Positions 55,819-62,646 of a stretch of DNA of 62,646 bases are shown piece by piece. The DNA is from Methylobacterium pseudosasicola. Lineage in GTDB: Bacteria > Pseudomonadota > Alphaproteobacteria > Rhizobiales > Beijerinckiaceae. Made by a program: the position numbers and the translations under genes. The notes under the pieces are model-generated. The model was not told the origin of the DNA and searched no databases. It worked only from the letters and a program-made list of their open reading frames with translations. The stretch is from the NCBI RefSeq assembly GCF_900114535.1, contig NZ_FOTK01000037.1, positions 1 through 62,646 on the forward strand. Reading direction: 5' to 3'. Position 1 is the first letter of the stretch; every line of letters starts with the position of its first letter.

Positions 55819-56441
55819 TCCTCGTTCTCGACAATTACGACTCCTTCGTCTTCAACGTCGTCCGCTACTTGGAGGAGCTGGGCGAGGAAGTCCGGGTCGT
55901 GCGCAGCGACGCGCTCGACGTCGCCGGCATCCGGGCGCTGGCCCCGGACGCCCTGGTGGTATCGCCGGGTCCCTGCACCCCCGCGGAGGCCGGGATCTCC
56001 CTACCGGCGATCCGCGACCTGTCCGGCCAGATGCCGATCCTCGGGGTCTGCCTCGGCCATCAGGCGATCGGCGCGGCCTTCGGCGGCACGGTCGAGCGGG
56101 CACAGCGCCCCCTGCACGGTCAGGCGACCCCGATCGACCACCGGGGCGAGCGGCTGTTCTCCGGACTTCCGGCTCCGATGCCGGTCGGGCGCTACCACTC
56201 CCTGGTGGTCACCCCCGGACCCGACATGGACAAGCACCTCTCGGTCGACGCGGTCTCGCAGGAGGGCGAGGTGATGGCGCTCTCGCACCGGACCCACCCG
56301 ACCTACGGCATCCAGTTCCACCCGGAATCGGTTCTGACCGAGGGCGGCCACGCCCTGTTCGCCAATTTTTTAGGCCTCGCCCGCGCCTGGCGGGACAAGC
56401 ACGATCACCAATCGACAGGGCGCACAGATGCTGTGGCGTGA
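55815..56441 (+). CDS. pabA: Glutamine amidotransferase component PabA
   Basis: 208 residues. Class I glutaminase: ILVLDNYDSFVFNVVRYL at the N-terminus, Cys79 in GVCLGHQAIG, and the His-Glu pair in GIQFHPES. It supplies ammonia from glutamine to PabB. The ATG overlaps the pabB stop by four bases, and the 3' end overlaps pabC by 14 bases, so the three are translationally coupled. Confidence 0.94.
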   Translation: MILVLDNYDSFVFNVVRYLEELGEEVRVVRSDALDVAGIRALAPDALVVSPGPCTPAEAGISLPAIRDLSGQMPILGVCLGHQAIGAAFGGTVERAQRPLHGQATPIDHRGERLFSGLPAPMPVGRYHSLVVTPGPDMDKHLSVDAVSQEGEVMALSHRTHPTYGIQFHPESVLTEGGHALFANFLGLARAWRDKHDHQSTGRTDAVA

Positions 56442-57291
56442 CGGGACGATCGTCCCCGGGACGCAGGCGCCCCTGGACCACACCGATCGCGGCCTGACGC
56501 TCGGCGATGGCCTGTTCGACACGGCGCTGACGCTCGGCGGCCGGGTGGCTTTCGAGGAGGCGCATATCGCCCGGCTCGTCGCCGGGGCGGAGACCCTCGG
56601 GATCCCCGCCGAGGCGGAGAGGATCCGTACGGCCATGCGGGCGCTGGCCGGTCAGGGAAGAGGGGACGCCGACCGGCTGGCGATCCGCACCACCCTCACC
56701 CGGGGCACCGGCCCGCGCGGGCTGAAGCCGCCGCCGGATCCGCATCCAACCCTGTTCGCCACCGCGGCGCCGAGCGCGAAGAGCGCGGCCTTCGCGCCCC
56801 TGCGGCTGTGGCCGACCGGGATCGCCCGCAACGACACCTCGCCCGCCGCCCGGCTGAAGACGCTCGGCTATCTCGACGCGGTGCTGGCCGCCCGGGAGGC
56901 CGCCGCGTCGGGCTTCGACGAATCCCTGTTCTGCAACACGCGGGGCCGCGTCGCCTGCGCGGGCACCGGCAATGTCTTCGCGCTGTTCGGCGACCGGCTG
57001 GTCACGCCGCCGCTGGCCGACGGCGTGCTCGCCGGGATCGTGCGCGCGGAGGTGCTGGGGCTGGCCGGGGCGTGCGGATTGCGCGCGGATGAGGCCTCGC
57101 TGCCCCTAGCCGATTGGCTCGGCGCGGAGGCCGTGTTCGTCACGAACTCCCTGCGGCTCCTCGCCCCCGTGACCGCGATCGGCGCCACCGCCTTCGCCAG
57201 CCTGGAACACCCGGCCGTGGCCCGGCTGATGACGGCGCTCCGGACCGCGGTGGCCCGCGCCTGCGGGGTTACGGAAGACCGGGTCGGATGA
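56428..57291 (+). CDS. pabC: Aminodeoxychorismate lyase-type class IV aminotransferase (PabC)
   Basis: 287 residues. Class IV PLP fold: LDHTDRGLTLGDGLFDTAL, LKTLGYLDAVLAAREA with the PLP Lys, and DESLFCNTRGRVACAGTGNVFAL. In this operon it should cleave aminodeoxychorismate to p-aminobenzoate and pyruvate, completing the pathway with the two genes upstream. The start overlaps pabA by 14 bases. Confidence 0.93.
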   Translation: MLWRDGTIVPGTQAPLDHTDRGLTLGDGLFDTALTLGGRVAFEEAHIARLVAGAETLGIPAEAERIRTAMRALAGQGRGDADRLAIRTTLTRGTGPRGLKPPPDPHPTLFATAAPSAKSAAFAPLRLWPTGIARNDTSPAARLKTLGYLDAVLAAREAAASGFDESLFCNTRGRVACAGTGNVFALFGDRLVTPPLADGVLAGIVRAEVLGLAGACGLRADEASLPLADWLGAEAVFVTNSLRLLAPVTAIGATAFASLEHPAVARLMTALRTAVARACGVTEDRVG

Positions 57292-57701
57292 CTGGGCCGG
57301 ACGCCGAAACCTGGCGGCGCCGGCTGCGCTACGCCCTGGCCCTGATCTATGCCGACATCGGGATCGTCCACCTTGTGGCTGCGGACGCGATGCTGCCACT
57401 GATGCCGGATTGGGTGCCGGCACCGCGCTTGGTGATCCTGGCCACCGGCCTGTGCGAGATCGCCGGGGCGATCGGCCTCCTGACCCGGTCGCTGCGCCGG
57501 GCGGCCGCGATCGGGCTCGCCCTCTACGCGGTCTGCGTCTACCCGGCCAACCTCAAGCACGCTTTTGAGGCCGTCCATGTCGACGGCATCCCGGATTCCT
57601 GGTGGTATCACGGCCCGAGGCTGGCGTTTCAGCCGGTCTTCGTCTGGGCGGCGCTCTGGGCCGGCGGCCTGATCGACTGGCCGTTCGGCCGGAAGACCTG
57701 A
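57288..57701 (+). CDS. DoxX-like membrane protein
   Basis: 137 residues with four hydrophobic helices and the DoxX-like pattern: ALALIYADIGIVHLVAADAMLPLMPDWVPAPRLVILATGLCEIAGAIGLLTRSLRRAAAIGLALYAVCVYPANLKHA. The start overlaps the pabC stop by four bases, so it is in the same operon, but its role there is unclear. Confidence 0.8.
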   Translation: MTGPDAETWRRRLRYALALIYADIGIVHLVAADAMLPLMPDWVPAPRLVILATGLCEIAGAIGLLTRSLRRAAAIGLALYAVCVYPANLKHAFEAVHVDGIPDSWWYHGPRLAFQPVFVWAALWAGGLIDWPFGRKT

Positions 57702-57790
57702 GGCGCGAGCCGGTCGATCGCCCCGCCGCTCCGGCATTCGCGCAGGCCGCGACGGGACGGCGGCCGCAGCGTCCAGCAACCCCTCAGAAA

Positions 57791-57841
57791 CCGTGATCAC
57801 AGGATCACGGGAACGCAGGATCCCGGCAGGCTTTGATCCTG
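57791..57841. repeat. Cluster of GATC-containing hairpins
   Basis: CCGTGATC (57791-57798) pairs with GATCACGG (57803-57810), and CAGGATC (57816-57822) with GATCCTG (57835-57841). Five GATC sites fall within about 60 bases. It may end the pab-doxX transcript or be a protein-binding or methylation-sensitive site. Confidence 0.6.
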
Positions 57842-57922
57842 GGATCATCGGCGATAGACTGTGCTGCGGTCGCCGCACGCGCTGGAACATCGCGTCGCCC
57901 GGCCCCGATACGAGCACAGTGC

Positions 57923-58111
57923 ATGACGAAGCGCCGCGCTGCCGGCCGAACGACCCCCATCGCCGACACGCTGCCGGAGCGCGCCGAGGTCGAGCGCGCC
58001 ATCGAGGCCGTCCTCGATCGCCTGCGGCCCAAACCGGCCGGCTCAAACGCTGCCCGAGCCCTGGAGACCAAGGCCGCCCGGAAGCCCGGCCTCAACCGGA
58101 AGGACGATTGA
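57923..58111 (+). CDS. Small basic hypothetical protein, 62 residues
   Basis: MTKRRAAGRTTPIADTLPERAEVERAIEAVLDRLRPKP then a Lys/Arg-rich tail. The middle helix is charged and amphipathic. No strong ribosome site, so the start is unsure. No family recognised. Confidence 0.4.
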   Translation: MTKRRAAGRTTPIADTLPERAEVERAIEAVLDRLRPKPAGSNAARALETKAARKPGLNRKDD

Positions 58112-58256
58112 GCGGCCGGACGCAGCCGAGCGCACCATCCTGTCCCGAAGGACGGCGACCGCCGTTCGAGAGAAGGGTTTAGAGCGCGCGCCATCGAAGC
58201 GGATACCGGTTCGGCGGCGAGCGCGTCCCATCAAGGCCTTGGAGTCGGGCCCGGCC

Positions 58257-59048
58257 CTAAGCGTAGAAGGCGGGGGCTTTCTTGAACATCGGCCACGCGT
58301 CCGGATCGTGACCGGTCACGACCTCGGCGCCCGTCTTGTTGGCTATACCGTGCAGCTTCTGGACCGAGCGGACGCTATCGACAGCCGAGGCCAGAAAGCC
58401 CGGCAGCGCCTTCTGATTCCAGTGATCGAGCGTATAGGCCGCGTCGATCGTGAGCAGAACGGGTCTTGAAGACGGCAACCGCACCAGAAACGATTGATGC
58501 CCAGGGGCGTGCCCCGGCGTAAACACCGTCGTGAGCGTGCCGTCCCCGTAGATGTCATGATAGTCGTCAGCCGCCCCGTTCAGGAACTGCCATTTGAGAT
58601 TGGGCCGGTCGAAATCGGCACGGATATAGCCGTCCCGGGCGAACCAATCCGGCGTGAACGCATACTCGTATTCCGATCGCTGGACGATGTGCGTGGCGTT
58701 CGGGAAGCGGCCGATGGCGCCCGTGTGATCGAGGTGCAGATGGGACTGAAGGACGTAGCGAACGTCCTCCGGATCGATCCCGAGGCGGCGGAGCTGGTCA
58801 ACGCAGCCGTCCTCCTTCCTGAGCACGGGATAGTAGACGTCAGCGATGCGCCCCCAATAGGCGTGGGGATTTTCGGCAACTTCCACCGCGTTGCCGCCAT
58901 CGATGATGGTATGTCCGGCTGGATGCGTGATGAGAAAGAACGGCACCGGGATTTCATAATCCGCGCCGTCGCCCTGGTTCATCTTGATGTTGTGAACCTT
59001 GCATTTCAGAGACCCGGACTGGAGCATGTATAGTTTTATATCGCTCAT
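58257..59048 (-). CDS. AttM/AiiB-type N-acyl homoserine lactonase
   Basis: 263 residues. Metallo-beta-lactamase fold with the dinuclear zinc motif SHLHLDH (H103, H105, D107, H108), later FTPGHAPGHQ, LTIDAAYT and VTGHDPD. Length and motif spacing match quorum-quenching lactonases such as AiiB/AttM, which open the lactone ring of acyl homoserine signals. The upstream 110 bases are AT-rich. Confidence 0.9.
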   Translation of the reverse strand: MSDIKLYMLQSGSLKCKVHNIKMNQGDGADYEIPVPFFLITHPAGHTIIDGGNAVEVAENPHAYWGRIADVYYPVLRKEDGCVDQLRRLGIDPEDVRYVLQSHLHLDHTGAIGRFPNATHIVQRSEYEYAFTPDWFARDGYIRADFDRPNLKWQFLNGAADDYHDIYGDGTLTTVFTPGHAPGHQSFLVRLPSSRPVLLTIDAAYTLDHWNQKALPGFLASAVDSVRSVQKLHGIANKTGAEVVTGHDPDAWPMFKKAPAFYA

Positions 59049-59464
59049 TTCCTCCCCCGTGATTCGATGATGTATGCTCTATAAATCTCCCAGATACGAT
59101 CGATTTGCGATCAATTTCGCACCATAGATCGATATTTGCATACTCAGATCTTGCTCTCAGGGGCAATAAATCTGATGTTTGGAGTGTAACGCGAAGCATT
59201 TGTCGACTTCAAGCGCATCGGCCGACGTTCGTCACAGAGCAGAAGCGTCCTTCGCACGGCAGCCCGGCGACATTCTTCGGAGCTGATCCGGGCGTCTTGC
59301 CCCCGGGCCGAGCGAGCACCAGGGCGCGGCCCATGCCGAGCAGCCCCGGTCGAAAGGTTCCTCCACAGATCGAAGATATCGCCCGGACCCGTCCGGCCCG
59401 GCCGGCGTTCCCCGTCCGGAAGCCGCGTTCGCGAACGCGGCCCGTATCGGAGACAGATCGCCCC
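59049..59464. other. Intergenic region between the lactonase and yciE-type genes
   Basis: About 415 bases between divergent genes. The first 120 bases are AT-rich with a partial dyad GATCGATTTGCGATCAA around 59098-59114, possibly an operator for the lactonase. The rest is GC-rich. No gene seen. Confidence 0.45.
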
Positions 59465-60007
59465 ATGGCCAAGCCGAAGACGCTGCACGACGCCTTCTAC
59501 GAGACCCTGAAGGACGTCTATTACGCCGAGAAGCAGTCCGTGAAGGCGCTCAAGAAGTCCGCCAAGGCGGCCGAGCACCCGGAACTGCGCCAGGCCTTCG
59601 AGACCCATGCCGAGGAGAGCGCCCAGCAGGTCGAGCGCCTGACCCAGGTGTTCGAGATCATCGGCAAGCCCGCCCGCGCCAAGACCTGCGAGGCGATGCA
59701 GGGCATCACCTCCGAGATGGAGGAGGATCTGGAGGATTTCGCCGACAGCCCCGCCGCCGACGCGGTGCTGGCCGCCTGCGCTCAGGCGGTGGAGCATTAC
59801 GAGATCGCCCGCTACGGCACCCTGAAGACCTGGGCCCGCCAGCTCGGCCACGACGAGGCTGCCAAGCTGCTCGACGAGACCCTGCAGGAGGAGAAGAAGA
59901 CCGACGCGCTGCTCTCCAAGATCGCCGAGACGATCAACACTGAGGGCACCCCGGCGGACGACGATGCGGAGGCCCCGAAGACCAAGAGCGCGAAGAAGGC
60001 GGCCTGA
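59465..60007 (+). CDS. YciE/DUF892 ferritin-like protein
   Basis: 180 residues: MAKPKTLHDAFYETLKDVYYAEKQSVKALKKSAKAA opens a four-helix ferritin-like fold with conserved Glu/His in YYAEKQ, ETHAEESAQQVERL, AVEHYEIARYGTL and LDETLQEEKKTDALLS. A basic, Lys/Ala-rich tail follows. DUF892 proteins occur in stress responses; the role is not settled. An upstream in-frame extension lacks support. Confidence 0.9.
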   Translation: MAKPKTLHDAFYETLKDVYYAEKQSVKALKKSAKAAEHPELRQAFETHAEESAQQVERLTQVFEIIGKPARAKTCEAMQGITSEMEEDLEDFADSPAADAVLAACAQAVEHYEIARYGTLKTWARQLGHDEAAKLLDETLQEEKKTDALLSKIAETINTEGTPADDDAEAPKTKSAKKAA

Positions 60008-60059
60008 ACGCGGCTGCGGCGGAGGAGGGGAGGCCGCTCCTCCGCCGGCTTGGAAATCC

Positions 60060-60110
60060 GGGATCCCGAAAGGCTCAGCCCTTTGGCGGGGTCCGGGGCG
60101 GAGCCCCTAA
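60060..60110. repeat. Two-hairpin dispersed repeat, copy 3
   Basis: GAAAGGCTCAGCCCTTT, GGCGGGG spacer, then GGGGCGGAGCCCC. Same layout and orientation as the copy at 24051. It lies between the convergent yciE-type gene and the next small secreted protein gene. Confidence 0.75.
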
Positions 60111-60114
60111 AAAC

Positions 60115-60444
60115 TCAGTTCGCCTTCTCGATGGCGCTGAGCGGCGTCCAGTAGCAGCGATCCTGCCCGCTCGTGGGCGCGAGGCACCCGTAGGTCATCG
60201 TCCGGGTCTCGAGCCGGACCTCCTCGCCGAGCTTCCAAGACCGGCACTCGCCGGTCGCGAGGCTGCCCTTCAGGAGCTGTCCGAACCCGGATTCGTCGCC
60301 GGCCATGACCAGCTTGAACAGGCGGTCGGTGACCTCCTGGGTATGGCAGCCGAACCGTTCCTTGACGATCGTTTCGGCTTGGGCATCCCGGGGCAGGGAT
60401 ACGATCACGGCAAGGGCGGCGAGGGCGGGCAGGATGAGGCGCAT
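60115..60444 (-). CDS. Small secreted hypothetical protein, 109 residues
   Basis: Signal peptide MRLILPALAALAVIVSLPRDAQA, then a mature chain of 86 residues with four Cys (GCHTQE, ECRSW, GCLAPT, RCYW), probably two disulfides in the periplasm. No family recognised. The stop lies 5 bases past the dispersed repeat. Confidence 0.65.
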   Translation of the reverse strand: MRLILPALAALAVIVSLPRDAQAETIVKERFGCHTQEVTDRLFKLVMAGDESGFGQLLKGSLATGECRSWKLGEEVRLETRTMTYGCLAPTSGQDRCYWTPLSAIEKAN

Positions 60445-60520
60445 GGCCCAAGGATAAGCGCCGGTCGTCGCCTGTCGACCCCTCGAACCCAGCGCGGCCT
60501 GCGGGCGAAAGCCGCGCCTG

Positions 60521-61390
60521 CTACGCCGTCTCGTCCCGCTTCGCCGCCTGCCAGGCGGCCTCCATGGCGGCGAGATCGGACCGGCCGAGTTCCCCGCCCG
60601 CGGCCTTCAGATGCGCCGCCATGGCGGCGAAGCGGCGCTCGAACTTGGCGGTGCCGTCGCGCAGGGCGGTCTCGGGATCGATCCCGGCATGCCGGGCAAG
60701 GTTGGCCACCGAGAACAGCAGATCACCGATCTCTTCCGACAGGGCCTGCGGGTCCCCGGCCTCCAGCGCCTCGGCGACCTCGTCGGTCTCCTCCCGGACC
60801 TTGTCGATCACCTGGGCGGCGTTGCCCCAGTCGAATCCGTAGGCGGCCGCCCGCCGGGAGATTTTTTCGGCCCGGGCCAAAGCCGGCAGGGCCTGGGCGA
60901 CGCCGCCCAGGGGATCCGGCGCGGCGGCGCCGGGATCCCGGGCCGCCCGCTCCTGCGCCTTGATCGCCGCCCATTGCGCCTCGACCTGGGCCGGGTCGCG
61001 CAGGGCCGAACCCGCGGGGAGGGGGGTTCCGTCCGGCGCGAACACGTGCGGGTGGCGGCGGACCAGCTTGTCGCCGATCGCCCGGGCCACGTCGTCGAAG
61101 GCGAAAGCGCCCTCCTCCTCGGCGATGCGGGCGTGGAACACCACCTGGAGCAGCAGGTCGCCGAGTTCGTCGCGCAGGTCGTCCCGGTCGCCCCGGGTCA
61201 CCGCGTCGGCGACCTCGTAGGCTTCCTCGATCGTGTAGGGCACGATGGTCGAAAAGGTCTGCTGGACATCCCAGGCGCAGCCGCGATCGGGATCACGCAG
61301 ATCCGCCATCAGGCGCAGGAGCCTGCGCAGGGAGGCCGGCTCGCCGGGCGTCGCGGCCTCGGGCCGGCGTGAATCGCGTGCGTCGCTCAT
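60521..61390 (-). CDS. mazG: Nucleoside triphosphate pyrophosphohydrolase MazG
   Basis: 289 residues with two MazG domains. The first has DPDRGCAWDVQQTFSTIVPYTIEEAYEVADAVTRGDRDDLRDELGDLLLQVVFHARIAEE, with the ExxE and ExxD metal-binding sites; the second is at about 205-260 (VREETDEVAEALEAGDPQALSEEIGDLLFSVANLARH). It hydrolyses NTPs to NMP and PPi, cleaning noncanonical nucleotides and, in E. coli, lowering ppGpp. Confidence 0.95.
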   Translation of the reverse strand: MSDARDSRRPEAATPGEPASLRRLLRLMADLRDPDRGCAWDVQQTFSTIVPYTIEEAYEVADAVTRGDRDDLRDELGDLLLQVVFHARIAEEEGAFAFDDVARAIGDKLVRRHPHVFAPDGTPLPAGSALRDPAQVEAQWAAIKAQERAARDPGAAAPDPLGGVAQALPALARAEKISRRAAAYGFDWGNAAQVIDKVREETDEVAEALEAGDPQALSEEIGDLLFSVANLARHAGIDPETALRDGTAKFERRFAAMAAHLKAAGGELGRSDLAAMEAAWQAAKRDETA

Positions 61391-61437
61391 GCCCGGGGGT
61401 TAGAGCAGGACGCCAGATAAGGAAATCCGGCCGGGCG

Positions 61438-61671
61438 TTAGACGCGGGCGTCGCGCTCGCGCACCTGCTCGGCCTGCAGCTCGCTGAGATAGCCGGTCAG
61501 CCGACCGGTGACCGCCGGGTCGGCGCACTGGACCCAGAGCGGCGCCGGCAGCGCCCGCGTGGGCAGTCGAAGCAGGAAGGCCTCGGCCGAGAGGGCCGCT
61601 TCCCGCTCGGAATTGGCGGCCAGCAGCCGGGCTCCCGCCTGCGTGCCGATCAGGATCGCGATCGTGGCCAT
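61438..61671 (-). CDS. Small hypothetical protein, 77 residues
   Basis: GAGGGAG lies ahead of the ATG at 61671. MATIAILIGTQAGARLLAANSEREAALSAEAFLLRLPTRALPAPLWVQCADPAVTGRL, then a helical C-terminus. Hydrophobic N-terminus may be a signal anchor or a buried strand. Family not recognised. Confidence 0.6.
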   Translation of the reverse strand: MATIAILIGTQAGARLLAANSEREAALSAEAFLLRLPTRALPAPLWVQCADPAVTGRLTGYLSELQAEQVRERDARV

Positions 61672-62325
61672 GGGCTCCCTCATCCTGGAGGCCCAACGAC
61701 GCGAGCGGCCTTCGCGTTGCCTCGGCCGGGGAGGGCGCCGATGCCGCGGACCGCCTCCCCGGGCGGCAACCCCTTGCGAAACGACGGATCGATCCCATTT
61801 CTGTCCTCGGTATCGACGCTGGACCAACCGGGTCGGTGCCTCCCTCGATCCTCGCCGCAAGCCTGTCCCTCTCCGCCCAGCGGAGCGTGGGCGCGCCCGA
61901 GCGACATGCAGGAGGAGGCACCGGGGTCGTCAGACCCCACCCGCTGGTCCCGTTTCGATGCCGGCAAAAAGCCGGTTGACAGCAGAATGCGGGGCGTCCT
62001 ATACGGCGCCTCCCGACGCGGTGCCCAAGCAAAGGCGAGCCGCCCGGACGGACTTTCTGAAGATCTCAGTAGCACTTGACCGGAACATTCCGGTGGTTTA
62101 CTGGTCTCTTCAAGGCGCTGACCAAGGTCAGTTCCGCTCTTTGACAAGTGAATACGAGAAAGAGAAGCGTGGACGGCGCTTGTCCTTGCGGACCCGGTGA
62201 AAGCCGGGTCATCAAGAGGATGCGAGCTGTCATACGCTTTTTGGAAGCTCACACTGTTCGGGCGGAAACGCCCGGACGAATGTGAGCCTCTGTCAAGATG
62301 TAGTGATCAGCTTTGATCAATCTCT
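61672..62325 (+). promoter_or_regulatory. rRNA operon promoter and leader region
   Basis: A consensus promoter TTGACA (61976-61981) with 18 bases to TATACG (62000-62005) stands about 320 bases ahead of the 16S gene, preceded by the hairpin CCGGCAAAAAGCCGG. A weaker second candidate is TTGACC (62076-62081) with 17 bases to TACTGG. A boxA-like antitermination element GCTCTTTGACA is at 62136-62146. GCTCACA (62247-62253) and TGTGAGC (62281-62287) are arms of a leader stem, with TTCGGGCG and CGCCCGGA inside. The remaining leader has no gene. Confidence 0.7.

Positions 62326-62646
<321 letters not shown>

Overview
The window looks like a chromosomal segment of a Methylobacterium-type alphaproteobacterium. 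The evidence is the high-GC coding sequence throughout, a 16S rRNA 5' end at the right edge that reads as Methylobacterium-like, the rhizobial-style motB-motC-motD flagellar order, a Ros/MucR regulator without the zinc cysteine, and an alphaproteobacterial LexA box in front of dinB. The genus call comes from recognition of sequence, not from a database search.

Left end (1-5840) is accessory DNA with clearly lower GC. It starts with the 3' end of an IS3-type transposase and its terminal repeat, which cuts off a small membrane-anchored protein. Then come an unrecognised 132-residue protein, a 798-residue protein that appears to join an N-terminal SF2-like helicase to a C-terminal primase-polymerase-like domain, an 890-bp non-coding stretch with a tRNA-3'-end-like piece and a perfect 13-bp dyad, and a tyrosine integrase. 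The element abuts the last 50 codons of a motB gene, so it seems to have integrated inside motB. This is the most promising region for something new.

Flagellar and envelope block (5845-14734): motB remnant, motC, motD/fliK-like, a lytic transglycosylase, small secreted and membrane proteins, a SleB-type cell-wall hydrolase lipoprotein, a cobalamin riboswitch that leads into a TonB-dependent receptor, and an SMR efflux protein. From 15 to 25 kb there are a serine hydrolase, an unusual DUF308/papain-like fusion, a decayed outer-membrane barrel gene (nonsense codon plus 12-C tract), mucR between AT-rich islands, a PAS-HTH regulator, a KDG-kinase-like sugar kinase and a DUF502 protein.

From 25 to 44 kb: recG, a haloacetate-dehalogenase-like hydrolase, a methyltransferase, a UbiH-type monooxygenase, a TumE-type toxin-antitoxin pair, a pseudo-receiver next to a degenerate acyl-CoA-synthetase-like protein, ialB, a DUF4424 protein, hspQ, a divergent GlxA-regulator / DJ-1 plus NTF2-like locus, a DUF559 protein, a malyl-CoA-lyase-like enzyme, a DUF2778 L,D-transpeptidase-like protein and an AmpG-like permease.

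From 44 kb to the end: mfd, a BrnT/BrnA toxin-antitoxin pair lying between mfd and sdhE, quinone oxidoreductase and pncA, dinB under a LexA box, rimO, an overlapping pabB-pabA-pabC-doxX operon for p-aminobenzoate synthesis, an AttM/AiiB-type AHL lactonase, a YciE-type ferritin-like protein, mazG, and finally the promoter, leader and 5' end of an rRNA operon. A short two-hairpin repeat occurs three times at gene ends and probably works as a terminator cassette.
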